This document shows, in pieces, positions 34,029-42,871 of a DNA stretch of 64,000 bases. This DNA is from Porphyromonadaceae bacterium UBA2751. Its GTDB lineage: Bacteria > Bacteroidota > Bacteroidia > Bacteroidales > Muribaculaceae. Each line of letters begins with the position of its first letter. Position 1 is the first letter of the stretch. Position numbers and translations under genes: made by a program. Below the pieces are notes generated by a model. It was not told the origin of the DNA. It was given only the letters and a program-made list of their open reading frames with translations, and did not search any database. The stretch covers positions 1-64,000 of the forward strand of contig DEJJ01000025.1 of NCBI GenBank assembly GCA_002353285.1, read 5' to 3'.

Positions 34029-35705
34029 TTACATATAGGAGGTGTCGAGGTTGTCGGTGGGTGGCACTTCGTAGCGTGTGCCAGTTGATTTGTGAATTTG
34101 GTGGCGTGCTTTAGGACTCATGCCGGGTCGTGCAAGGCGTGGGCGATATCCACTGGAATTGCGCTTGTAGTTTCCCTTTTCATCTTCTTCGCGAACTACA
34201 CCGTCGTTGTATTTCACTATCATGTGATAGGCCATGTCACGCCATCGGGCTACCATGTTATTGCCCACTTGGTCACCGTAGTCGGTCAGGAGCTTGATGG
34301 CACTATCGCGGTCGGTCTTCAAGAGATTGAGGGCGCGCGCTTCGATTTCACGTTGGTGATCAAAGTAGCTTGCCTGCAACGAGTCGCGCACTTGTTCAAG
34401 CTCGGGATAAAGCAGGCTCCAGCGAGGGTATACCATATTGCTTACCCAGTTGCACACCCAATAAGCGCTCTGGTCATTGAAGTGGAATGCGTCGGCCACA
34501 TTGTAGCAATGCGGCACACGGCTAGAGCAGCAGTACACTGGTGTGTAGGCCACCATGCCGCTGTCGTCGCTACCCCACCAAATCACGCCACCCACCTCGC
34601 GTGGCATGAAGCTACGCAGTTGGCTCACAAAGGTGAATGCAGTGTGTGCGGTCGACACGGCGCGTTCGTTGAACATGGTAGTTCCCTCGTCGTCGTAGCG
34701 CAATGGCTGTGGCCGGAACGGAGTGTCGTAGATGCCCGCTCCTGGGTCATCGGGGTCGTTGAAGGTAAATGGGGTGCCTTCAAGATGGTCGCGCAGGCAC
34801 TCTATCACAGTGTTCACGCTCAGAGGTTTGTCGGGAATTATCCACATGGGCAGAGGCTCTACTTCGCTCATGGGCTTTATGCCTTCAACATAAGGAATGT
34901 ACTTGTCCATTCCTGTGGTCAAACGTCGGTAGATTGACCACACGCGAGTGTCGCCTAGGCGGCGGCCACCGAAGGTGGGTGGATTATAGGCGTCGCAGAA
35001 GCTGAACTCGCTGTCTTTTCCCTTGAAATATCCTCGCTTGCGAGCAAAAGAGATGCAATTCTTTGATATCTTCACGTTGGCAGTATCGGTAAGGTCTACA
35101 CAGCGTATGCGGCTTTGGTTAGCATGTGCCATCACAGCATTATCGGGCACTCGCACGGCAATCCATACCACACTCTTGCTGCCTGGGCCACAACCAATCA
35201 TCTCAAGAACCCATGCTTCATTAGGGTCGCACACGGTGAAAGATTCTCCTGAGCTGCAAAAGCCATATTTCTCAACAAGACTTGTCATTACTGTCATTGC
35301 CTCGCGTGCAGTGCGCGCACGTTGCAATCCTATAAGCATTAGTGACCCATAGTCGATGATACCGGTGGTGTCGATCAGTTCTTCACGCCCATCAAATGTG
35401 CTTTCTCCAATTGATACTTGCCATTCGTTGATGTGTCCATTCACAAGATAGGTGACTGGTGCTTCGGGGATTTTGCCATGATATACCCTTGTGTCACGGT
35501 CATAAATTTCACGCATGGTGCCAGGGCTGTGAGTGCCGGCTTCGAAACGCGGCATCCTGTGCATAGCCCCCCAAGCGTCAATATTATAGGTACACATGAC
35601 TGAGCCGTCGACACTCGCCTTCTTGCCAACGAGAATGCTCGTGCATGCATCACTGTGCGGCATGCTCAGTGCTATCGCAGCAATCAATAACAATAAATAC
35701 TTCAT
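34029..35705 (-). CDS. exported C69-family dipeptidase
   Basis: This is an N-terminal-nucleophile peptidase of the U34/C69 (PepD-like) family, 558 residues. The signal region MKYLLLLIAAIALSMPHSDA is followed at once by CTSILVGKKASVDGSVM, where the cysteine becomes the catalytic N-terminal residue after processing. Other family segments are SGESFTVCDPNEAWVLEMIG and VMAHANQSRIR. It would cleave dipeptides in the periplasm. The protein ends in a basic tail rich in Arg and Lys. It is followed upstream by the acyltransferase gene 20 bp away on the same strand. Confidence 0.9.
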   Translation of the reverse strand: MKYLLLLIAAIALSMPHSDACTSILVGKKASVDGSVMCTYNIDAWGAMHRMPRFEAGTHSPGTMREIYDRDTRVYHGKIPEAPVTYLVNGHINEWQVSIGESTFDGREELIDTTGIIDYGSLMLIGLQRARTAREAMTVMTSLVEKYGFCSSGESFTVCDPNEAWVLEMIGCGPGSKSVVWIAVRVPDNAVMAHANQSRIRCVDLTDTANVKISKNCISFARKRGYFKGKDSEFSFCDAYNPPTFGGRRLGDTRVWSIYRRLTTGMDKYIPYVEGIKPMSEVEPLPMWIIPDKPLSVNTVIECLRDHLEGTPFTFNDPDDPGAGIYDTPFRPQPLRYDDEGTTMFNERAVSTAHTAFTFVSQLRSFMPREVGGVIWWGSDDSGMVAYTPVYCCSSRVPHCYNVADAFHFNDQSAYWVCNWVSNMVYPRWSLLYPELEQVRDSLQASYFDHQREIEARALNLLKTDRDSAIKLLTDYGDQVGNNMVARWRDMAYHMIVKYNDGVVREEDEKGNYKRNSSGYRPRLARPGMSPKARHQIHKSTGTRYEVPPTDNLDTSYM

Positions 35706-35725
35706 TATAATATGTGTCAGGTAGA

Positions 35726-36910
35726 TTAAGCTTTTCCTATCGCCTCAATTTGGTTGGTCAGCGGGTTGCTATACATCTGCAACATGTACTTGAACATGTA
35801 GTTGCGGTCGCTAGCGTTGACAGGAATATCGGTAATCTTGTCGAGCTGAGAGTTGAGGTAGTCGTTGAAAATGTTTGCCTCCTCGGTAGTGTAGTGCTCG
35901 GCAAAGTCCTTGTTGTCGAAGAGCATATCATGCGCCATGTAATTAGTCTTGAAGATTTTATAGTTGGCGTGAATGGTATGGTCAATGATGGAGCAGATGC
36001 GTTGCACAGTGAGCAGCCGGTCCAGGTCGGCAGGTATTCGGTCGAGCTTCTCGTTGATGCATGGTGCGAATGAGTAGTGGATGTGTCCCTTGAACTCGGC
36101 GATTCCTGTCTTCATGCTGATGAGGTCGTCCTCTTGGGTTTTCTTGAAGTTGGGGTTCTTGCTCTTGAGCAGATACTCACGTGCCTTGAGGCAGTCGTTG
36201 GGGTCGTACTCGTAGCTCAGGGCGATGGGAGCGATGTTCAGCTCCTTTAAGCTCTCGATGAAAGGCACCTCGCGGTTGCCGTAGGTGAGCATCTTGATGA
36301 GGCTCTCTTGCGTGCGGTCGTTGCTGTCCTTGCATCGTCCCTCGCGCTGGGCAATCCAGATGTTGCCTTTCTTCTCCTTGATCACGAAGTGCATGTAGCC
36401 CGAGAGCTGCAGTGCTGCTGCCATGGTTTGCAGGCGGCCCAGGTTGCGCTTCACGATGAAGCACTTGTTGAGTCTCACGAGCTTTGTTATCCAGTTATAG
36501 ATGAGCAGGTTGTTACCTATGGCTATCTCGCATGAATCCATGCCGTTCTCAAGCATTAGGTAGCTGAGCAGTGCCGAGTCGAGCACGATGTCGCGGTGGT
36601 TGGTGATGAAGGTGTTAGGCGTGTCCTTGTCCAGATTCTCGAGGCCGCTGGCTGTGAGTCCGCTTGATGTTTTCTTGAGCAGTCCGTCAACGAATGGCAT
36701 CATAACCTTGGTTTGAAGGTCATATTTTGAGTTGAGGCTCAGCAGCAGCAGCTTGAATTGTGTGTAGTTGTATTGTGGCATCACGATTTGCGCTATCTGC
36801 TTGAACATTGGCTCATTGACCAGAATCGACATTTCGTTGTGGAAGTCTTTGTCCTGAATGGGACAAATGTCGGCATATTCACTTGGGATAATGATATTTT
36901 CGTTTTCCAT
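35726..36910 (-). CDS. PlsC-like acyltransferase
   Basis: This 394-residue glycerolipid acyltransferase-family protein is of the type widespread in Bacteroidetes. The catalytic block is TFITNHRDIVLDSALLS near residues 107-123, an NHxxxxD-like motif with one extra residue. A second block WIAQREGRCKDSNDRTQ near residue 180 corresponds to the EGxR substrate motif. There is no clear membrane helix, so peripheral membrane association is likely. The acceptor (lysophosphatidate or another lipid) cannot be read. The stop codon is 20 bp from the start of the peptidase gene, so co-transcription is possible. Confidence 0.8.
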   Translation of the reverse strand: MENENIIIPSEYADICPIQDKDFHNEMSILVNEPMFKQIAQIVMPQYNYTQFKLLLLSLNSKYDLQTKVMMPFVDGLLKKTSSGLTASGLENLDKDTPNTFITNHRDIVLDSALLSYLMLENGMDSCEIAIGNNLLIYNWITKLVRLNKCFIVKRNLGRLQTMAAALQLSGYMHFVIKEKKGNIWIAQREGRCKDSNDRTQESLIKMLTYGNREVPFIESLKELNIAPIALSYEYDPNDCLKAREYLLKSKNPNFKKTQEDDLISMKTGIAEFKGHIHYSFAPCINEKLDRIPADLDRLLTVQRICSIIDHTIHANYKIFKTNYMAHDMLFDNKDFAEHYTTEEANIFNDYLNSQLDKITDIPVNASDRNYMFKYMLQMYSNPLTNQIEAIGKA

Positions 36911-37333
36911 AATTAAATGATGTGTGATTAAATGAAATGCGGTTTTTTAAGTCACCATGATGGCCCCGATGCGGCTACAGTGGTGCATATTGCTTTCAAA
37001 ATTACAAAAAAAATCTAACACCGCAACCTCAAGCTCGAGTAATTTATGTTTTTTAGTAATTTCATGTGGGTTTTAGTCAGCTGCTAATAAAAAAGTGGTG
37101 AAGGGTTCCACTTTTGCGAGAATTGTTATATCTACACAAATCTTCCCAAATCTAAAAATATCTTATGTTTGATTTGTCATGATTTGTTAGATTTCTGCAC
37201 GAAGTGCACTAAACCAGAATCATGGTACACCCTCAGGTTATAGTTTATAGTTGTAGTTTAGAGTTTATAGAAGAAAATTTCTTCCAAATTTTGAAAAAAC
37301 TCACAACCCACAACTCACAACTCACAGTGGTGA
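36911..37333. other. intergenic region before the regulator gene
   Basis: About 420 bp without a gene. It holds A/T-rich DNA probably including the acyltransferase promoter, an A/T-rich segment near 37000-37200, and simple repeats from 37231. No RNA structure was recognised. Confidence 0.6.
37231..37330. repeat. word-like simple repeats
   Basis: Variants of GGTTATAGTTTATAGTTGTA are followed by CTCACAACCCACAACTCACA. The first belongs to the 28436 family, and the second is close to the reverse complement of the 13635 words. Confidence 0.6.
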
Positions 37334-38101
37334 TTATTCTGCAATTATCACATCGATGCCATGTTCTTGTATTTGCTTTACAACCGAGGGGTTGACTCCA
37401 GCGTCGGTGATAATGAGATCGATGTCCTCAATGTCACCAATCTTGGCAAAGCCACGGCGGCCAAACTTGCTGGCGTCGGCCAGGACAATGACCTTCTGGG
37501 CTGCTCGCATCATCTGCTGGTTGAGCTCGGCCTCGCGCATGTCGGTAGTGGTGAAGCCATAGTTGAAGTCGATGCCGTCCACGCCCAGGTAGAGTTTAGA
37601 AAAAGAGCAGTTCTCGAGAATCGACTTGCTGTATTGGCCCACGACCGAGAGGCTGCTGTGGCGCAACATGCCACCCAGCTGGATGATGTCGTTGCTCTCG
37701 TCGAGCGATAGAATTTCGCAAACAGGTAGCGATGCGCTCACCACGGTGAGGCGGTGAATGGGCTTGATGTTGCGCGCAAGGGCATGAACAGTGGTCCCCG
37801 ACGCAATGATGATGCTGTCGTCGCGGTCGATGAGCTTAGCTGCCTCGCGGCCTATGGCGTCCTTCTGCTCAGGAAAGAGTTTCTCTTTCTCGCTGATAGA
37901 GCGATTGAAGGTGAACGGATTGATGATAATGGCCTTGCCGTGGCTGCGGTATAGGCGGTTGGCTTGTTCGAGTTCCGACAGGTCTTTTCTTATAGTTACC
38001 GACGACACATCAAGCAGGTCGGCAAGCTCGCTCACCGATATTGATTCCTCTTTCATGAGGGTTTCCATGATTGCCGCCTGGCGTTTCTTTTTTAGCATCA
38101 T
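37334..38101 (-). CDS. DeoR/GlpR-family transcriptional regulator
   Basis: This 256-residue regulator (start at 38101; the frame is open to 38197) has a DeoR helix-turn-helix, VSELADLLDVSSVTIRKDLS at about residues 20-40, followed by RLYRSHGKAII. The C-terminal DeoRC sugar-phosphate domain includes IIIASGTTVHALARN and LGVDGIDFNYGFTT. It is divergent from glpA, so it probably represses the glp locus and senses G3P, as GlpR does in E. coli. That is inferred from position. It is not shown to be an orthologue, so no symbol is given. Confidence 0.85.
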   Translation of the reverse strand: MMLKKKRQAAIMETLMKEESISVSELADLLDVSSVTIRKDLSELEQANRLYRSHGKAIIINPFTFNRSISEKEKLFPEQKDAIGREAAKLIDRDDSIIIASGTTVHALARNIKPIHRLTVVSASLPVCEILSLDESNDIIQLGGMLRHSSLSVVGQYSKSILENCSFSKLYLGVDGIDFNYGFTTTDMREAELNQQMMRAAQKVIVLADASKFGRRGFAKIGDIEDIDLIITDAGVNPSVVKQIQEHGIDVIIAE

Positions 38102-38166
38102 AATTGTGGTTTTCTTTTGTTTTTTTTGTTTCGTTTCGAAATTAAAACGTAATTCTATTGATACCG

Positions 38167-38198
38167 CAAAAATAGATTTTTCCTGTGTAAGAACCAAA
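38167..38198 (-). promoter_or_regulatory. promoter of the DeoR-family gene
   Basis: On the minus strand, -33 TTTG (plus 38195-38198) and -7 TATTTTTG (plus 38167-38174) are 20 nt apart. The leader is about 60 nt. Confidence 0.55.
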
Positions 38199-38350
38199 CT
38201 TTTTGTTGTTTTTTTATAATTTTATTCCACATTTGAGCCTGTTGATTTGGCGTTTGCCGAAATTGAGTGTACATATTTGTCGCTGAAATGTATAAATCTG
38301 TGCATTTTGTCATAAAATTGCAATTTCTTTAAAAAAAATTATAAAAAAAT

Positions 38351-38381
38351 TTTGTTTGTAAAAAAATGTGTTCTACTTTTG
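38351..38381 (+). promoter_or_regulatory. promoter of the glp operon
   Basis: The -33 TTTG at 38351-38354 and -7 TACTTTTG at 38374-38381 have a 19-nt spacer. The leader to the glpA ATG is about 170 nt. Confidence 0.65.
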
Positions 38382-38508
38382 TTGCGAAATAAAACTTTTA
38401 TAGTTGCGTTTAGAAACCTTATGGTTCTTTGAAAAGCAATTAAGAGTGAGTTGTTAACTTTAAACACTACATGGTATAATCTTAAAAAACCAAGCGATAG
38501 CCTTGACG

Positions 38509-38533
38509 GTGGGTGTCATGATTGGGCACCCAC
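38509..38533 (+). promoter_or_regulatory. hairpin in the glpA leader
   Basis: GTGGGTG (38509-38515) pairs with CACCCAC (38527-38533) around an 11-nt loop, 23 nt before the glpA ATG. No T-run follows. It could affect translation or mRNA stability. No known riboswitch was recognised. Confidence 0.5.
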
Positions 38534-38556
38534 TTGAGGGCAAACAATAAGAAATA

Positions 38557-40176
38557 ATGGAACGAGAACACAACAACCACTATGATGTGATTGTGATAGG
38601 CGGCGGTATCACAGGCGCAGGAACTGCACGCGATTGTGCCATGCGAGGGCTCAAGGTGCTGCTAGTGGAGCGGCACGACTACTCGACTGGTGCCACAGGT
38701 CGCAATCATGGGTTGCTGCACAGCGGTGCTCGCTATGCTGTTACCGACCATGAGAGCGCCGTTGAATGTATAGCCGAGAACATGACTCTGCGCAAGATTG
38801 CTCGCCACTGTGTGGAGGAGACCGAAGGGCTCTTTATCACTCTACCCGAGGACGACCTGAATTTCCAGAGCACATTTGTGCAGAAATGTAACGAGGCAGG
38901 TATCCGCGCCGAGGTCATCGACCCCGCACTTGCCAGGGTTATGGAACCCGCAGTGAATCCCGAGCTGTTAGGTGCTGTGAAGGTACCCGATGCGTCGGTC
39001 GATCCATTCAGGCTTACCATGGCCAATGTGCTTGATGCCCAGCTTCATGGCGCTGAGGCACTGGTCTATCACGAGGTGGTCGACGTGCTCATCGAGCAGA
39101 ATCGTGTGGTGGGCGTCAAGCTGCGCAACAACCACAATGGTGAGGAGCGTAGCGTTTATGCCACAGTAACTATCAACGCCGCTGGCATTTGGGGAATGTT
39201 GGTTGCCCAAATGGCAGGCGTGAAAATCAATATGTTCCCTGCTAAAGGGTCGCTGCTCATCTTCGGTCATCGCGTTAATAATATGGTGATAAACCGCTGC
39301 CGCAAGCCTGCTAATGCCGACATCCTCGTGCCCGACGATGCTGTGTGCGTGATAGGCACCACAAGCGACCGTGTCCCCATCGAAACTTGCGACGACATGC
39401 GCGTCACTGCACAGGAGGTGGAACTGCTTCTTGCCGAGGGCATGAAACTGGCACCATCGTTAGGAAGCACCCGCATTCTCAGGGCCTATGCCGGAGTGCG
39501 ACCACTGGTTGCAAGCGACGATGACCCCACAGGTCGCAGCATTAGCCGTGGCATCGTCACTCTCGATCACGAGAAGCGCGATGGACTGGCTGGCTTTATC
39601 ACCATCACTGGTGGCAAGATGATGACCTATCGTCTCATGGCCGAGGAAGTGACCAACCTGGCATGCGAGAAGCTTGGTGTTGCCAAGCAATGCACCACGG
39701 CTACAACGCCATTGCCAGGTAGTGAGCCAGTGGCTAAGACCAAGAAATACAGCTTTGCGCAGAAGGCCGCCCAGGGCCGTCATGGCACCCTCGACGCAGG
39801 CATCAGTAGCGGCGATGCTACCAGCGATGCCCTGGTGTGCGAGTGCGAGGGCGTGAGTGTGGGCGAGGTGCACTATGCCGTTAATAAGTTGCACGTGCAC
39901 AATTTAATAAACCTGCGCAGGCGCACGCGCGTGGGCATGGGCACATGTCAGGGCGAGTTGTGTGCTTGCCGTGCTGCAGGTGTGATGTGCGATGGCAACG
40001 CGCAAAGGACTATCAACGACCTTGCGGGATTCATGAACGAGCGCTGGAAAGGTATGCAGCCAGTGGCATGGGGCGACAACCTTGCCGAGGCTCAGCTCAC
40101 GGCACGAATTTATCAACGACTGCTGGGCGTGGACCGACTGGCAAGCGAAAGAAGAGTGGAATATTATGAGACATGA
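38557..40176 (+). CDS. glpA: anaerobic glycerol-3-phosphate dehydrogenase subunit A
   Basis: This is the catalytic FAD subunit oxidising sn-glycerol 3-phosphate to dihydroxyacetone phosphate, 539 residues. The FAD motif VIVIGGGITGAGTARDCAM opens the protein, followed by STGATGRNHGLLHSGARYAV. The C-terminal BFD-like domain carries four cysteines for an iron-sulfur cluster (CECEGVSVGEVHYAV, then MGTCQGELCACRAAGV). It overlaps glpB by 11 nt, which implies translational coupling, and lies downstream of a consensus promoter divergent from a DeoR-type regulator. Confidence 0.96.
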   Translation: MEREHNNHYDVIVIGGGITGAGTARDCAMRGLKVLLVERHDYSTGATGRNHGLLHSGARYAVTDHESAVECIAENMTLRKIARHCVEETEGLFITLPEDDLNFQSTFVQKCNEAGIRAEVIDPALARVMEPAVNPELLGAVKVPDASVDPFRLTMANVLDAQLHGAEALVYHEVVDVLIEQNRVVGVKLRNNHNGEERSVYATVTINAAGIWGMLVAQMAGVKINMFPAKGSLLIFGHRVNNMVINRCRKPANADILVPDDAVCVIGTTSDRVPIETCDDMRVTAQEVELLLAEGMKLAPSLGSTRILRAYAGVRPLVASDDDPTGRSISRGIVTLDHEKRDGLAGFITITGGKMMTYRLMAEEVTNLACEKLGVAKQCTTATTPLPGSEPVAKTKKYSFAQKAAQGRHGTLDAGISSGDATSDALVCECEGVSVGEVHYAVNKLHVHNLINLRRRTRVGMGTCQGELCACRAAGVMCDGNAQRTINDLAGFMNERWKGMQPVAWGDNLAEAQLTARIYQRLLGVDRLASERRVEYYET

Positions 40177-41413
40177 CATTATAATAATGGGTGGAGGCCT
40201 GAGTGGTCTCACTGCTGGCATAGCGCTGGCACAGGCAGGAAAAGACGTGGCACTGGTTAGTGCTGGACAGAGCATGATGCACTTCATGGGCGGCTCGCTC
40301 GACCTGCTGGGAAGCGACCCAAGTGGCAACGACGTGTACAAGCCACTCGAAGCTATTGCGACTCTTAACAGTAAACATCCATATACTAAAATCGAAGACG
40401 TGTCAAGGTTAGCTGGTGTGGCGAAACAGGTGCTCGAGAGAGTAGGACTCGCCACTACCGGCGACACCACAGTTAACCATTGGCGCATCACCCCCATAGG
40501 AGGGCTGATGCCCACATGGCTCACTGTGCAAGGGATGGCAACTGTTGCCGACCCTGATCAGATGCCATGGCACAGCGTGACTTTAGTCAACATCATCAAC
40601 TTCCTTGACTTCCCCACCAAGATGATTGCGGCTGGATTGCGTGACCGTGGGGTGCAAGTTGATGTTAAGGCAGTGACCTTACCCGAATTGCAGGTGTTGC
40701 GACAGAGCCCTACCGAGATGCGATCGACCAACATCGCCAAGGTGATTGAACGCAACGACTTGATAATGAAGCTTGCCGACGAAATTAATGCCCAAGTGGG
40801 CAAGGGCTGCGACATGGTGATGCTGCCATCGGTGCTGGGCATCGCTTCGGGCGACAAAGCGTCGCAACTGTTGCGCCTGATTAACGTGCAAGCTGCTTAT
40901 CTCGACACACTGCCTCCCACATTGCCTGGCGTGAGAATGCAGGCGATGCTGCGCAAGCACTTCACTGCTTTGGGAGGAACATTTATCACTGGCGACCAAG
41001 TGACTGGTGGCGTGTGGGAAGGCGATGAACTCAAGGGCGTGACCACAGCTAAGCTCGAAGGCGACGTGCTCAAGGCTAAACATTTCGTGCTTGCCACAGG
41101 CTCACTGGCCAGTCGTGGCATTGTTGCCGACTACAACCACATGTATGAGCCTGCTCTGGGTGTCGACATCGACGACCTGGGGCTTGACCGCACCACATGG
41201 GCCAAACTCGATGTGACCGAGGCCCAGCCCTACATGGAAGTGGGCGTGGCCACCGATGCCAAGCTGCGCTGCCAGCGCAATGGCAAGACTGTTGCCAACC
41301 TCTATGCCGCAGGTTCAATCCTGAGTGGGCACAACAGCGTCAAGCTACTTGATGGTGCTGGCGTTGACATGCTCACTGCCTTGCAGGTGGCTAATAACAT
41401 TCTGAATCAATAA
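40166..41413 (+). CDS. glpB: anaerobic glycerol-3-phosphate dehydrogenase subunit B
   Basis: This is the second flavoprotein-type subunit of the GlpABC complex, 415 residues against 419 in E. coli. The nucleotide-binding motif DIIIMGGGLSGLTAGIALAQ is at the N-terminus, and the C-terminal LYAAGSILSGHNSVKLLDGA is typical. It connects GlpA with the membrane subunit GlpC. The start at 40166 lies inside the last codons of glpA; a longer frame from 40082 would overlap glpA by 95 nt and is rejected. Confidence 0.93.
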   Translation: MRHDIIIMGGGLSGLTAGIALAQAGKDVALVSAGQSMMHFMGGSLDLLGSDPSGNDVYKPLEAIATLNSKHPYTKIEDVSRLAGVAKQVLERVGLATTGDTTVNHWRITPIGGLMPTWLTVQGMATVADPDQMPWHSVTLVNIINFLDFPTKMIAAGLRDRGVQVDVKAVTLPELQVLRQSPTEMRSTNIAKVIERNDLIMKLADEINAQVGKGCDMVMLPSVLGIASGDKASQLLRLINVQAAYLDTLPPTLPGVRMQAMLRKHFTALGGTFITGDQVTGGVWEGDELKGVTTAKLEGDVLKAKHFVLATGSLASRGIVADYNHMYEPALGVDIDDLGLDRTTWAKLDVTEAQPYMEVGVATDAKLRCQRNGKTVANLYAAGSILSGHNSVKLLDGAGVDMLTALQVANNILNQ

Positions 41414-41434
41414 TAAATACTGACCGACCTAACA

Positions 41435-42688
41435 ATGACAACCCAGACCCAAACACAAAACGTGAGCGTCAACAATTTTGAGCAATGCCTTAAGTGCTCG
41501 ATATGCACGGTGTATTGCCCAGTGTCGGCAGTGACTCCATTATATCCTGGTCCCAAGCAAGCTGGCCCCGACGGGGAGCGCTACAGGCTCAAGAGCAAGG
41601 ATTTCTTCGACGAGAAAGCCCTCAAGATGTGTCTCAACTGCAAGCGCTGCGAGGTGGCATGCCCTAACGATGTGCACATTGGCGACATCATCCAGGCTGC
41701 ACGCATCAAGTATAGCACACATCGCCCCAGCCTGCGTGACATGATGCTTGCCAACACCGACCTGGTGGGCACCATGGCATCACCCTTTGCTGCCATTGCC
41801 AATCCAGTGCTCAAACTCAAGCCCATGAAGGCTGTGCTGCACGGTGTGATGGGAATCGACAAGCACCGCACCTTCCCCGACTACTCGAGCCGCAAGTTCG
41901 AGTCATGGTTCAAGAAGGAGGCTGCTCCCACTCAAGACCAGTACAGCAAGCACGTGAGCTACTTCCACGGTTGCTATGTCAACTACAACTATCCTCAACT
42001 GGGCAAGGACTTTGTGAAGGTGATGAATGCCGTGGGCTACGGCGTGCATCTTCTTGAAAAAGAGAAATGCTGCGGTGTGGCTCTCATAGCCAATGGCATG
42101 CCCAAGCAGGCGCGCCGTCAGGGCGAGGTGAACATGCAGTCGATGCGCAAAGCCATTGGGCAGGGGCATGTAGTGCTCACCACAAGTTCCACCTGCACTT
42201 TCACCATGCGCGACGAGTATGCTCACCTGTTGGGCATCGACAATCACGATGTGCGTGGCAGCATCAGCCTTGCCACTCGCTTCCTGCATCAGCTCATTGA
42301 GAAAGGTGAGATAAAGCTCGCATTCAGCAGCGATTACCACAAGCGTGTGGCCTACCATAGCGCCTGCCACATGGAGCGCATGGGATGGGTGTCCTATAGC
42401 ACCAGGTTGCTCAAGATGATTCCTGGCATTGACTTCGTGATGCTTGAGTCGCAGTGTTGTGGCATAAGCGGCACCTACGGCTTCAAAAAAGAGAACTACG
42501 AGCGCTCGCAGGCCATTGGCGACAGCCTGTTCCAGAGCATCAAGGAGGCAGCCCCCGATTGCGTGGCTACCGACTGTGAAACCTGCAAGTGGCAAATTGA
42601 GATGTCGACAGGAGTTCCCGTTGAAAACCCCATCTCAATCATTGCCGAGGCGCTCGATGTGGAGAAGACAGTTGAGATTAATAAGTAA
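41435..42688 (+). CDS. glpC: anaerobic glycerol-3-phosphate dehydrogenase subunit C
   Basis: This iron-sulfur subunit anchors the GlpABC complex and passes electrons to menaquinone; 417 residues. Two 4Fe-4S motifs are near the N-terminus, CLKCSICTVYCPVS and CLNCKRCEVACPND. Two CCG domains follow (EKCCGVALIANG and SQCCGISGTYGF), typical of heterodisulfide-reductase-type electron carriers. No clear transmembrane helix is present, consistent with peripheral attachment. It follows glpB by 21 bp. Confidence 0.94.
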   Translation: MTTQTQTQNVSVNNFEQCLKCSICTVYCPVSAVTPLYPGPKQAGPDGERYRLKSKDFFDEKALKMCLNCKRCEVACPNDVHIGDIIQAARIKYSTHRPSLRDMMLANTDLVGTMASPFAAIANPVLKLKPMKAVLHGVMGIDKHRTFPDYSSRKFESWFKKEAAPTQDQYSKHVSYFHGCYVNYNYPQLGKDFVKVMNAVGYGVHLLEKEKCCGVALIANGMPKQARRQGEVNMQSMRKAIGQGHVVLTTSSTCTFTMRDEYAHLLGIDNHDVRGSISLATRFLHQLIEKGEIKLAFSSDYHKRVAYHSACHMERMGWVSYSTRLLKMIPGIDFVMLESQCCGISGTYGFKKENYERSQAIGDSLFQSIKEAAPDCVATDCETCKWQIEMSTGVPVENPISIIAEALDVEKTVEINK

Positions 42689-42757
42689 TTTATTTGACTT
42701 AAGTTTTTTGTTATAGGCTTTTTTATACACTTGTTTTTATCATAGTAATTCACCCGT

Positions 42758-42779
42758 CCCCCTCTGTCACTAGAGGGGG
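42758..42779. repeat. G/C-run hairpin between glpC and glpT
   Basis: CCCCCTCT pairs with AGAGGGGG around GTCACT, followed by GAGCCAAGTGGGGGGGGAG. A close relative lies upstream of thyA at 25006-25028. It may weaken transcription into glpT but lacks a T-run. Confidence 0.6.
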
Positions 42780-42871
42780 AGCCAAGTGGGGGGGGAGAGA
42801 ACAAGATGTCAAGAGATAATAATTTAAAAACAATACTATTAACCTATCAAAACAATTAATCGATTAAGAAA

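Noticed and set aside
38509..38533. glpA leader hairpin considered as a riboswitch
   Set aside because: It is a single short stem with no match to a known riboswitch core, so only a generic leader hairpin is claimed.
42758..42779. G/C-run hairpin considered as a terminator after glpC
   Set aside because: No T-run follows on either strand and the same element occurs upstream of thyA, so it was listed as a repeat.
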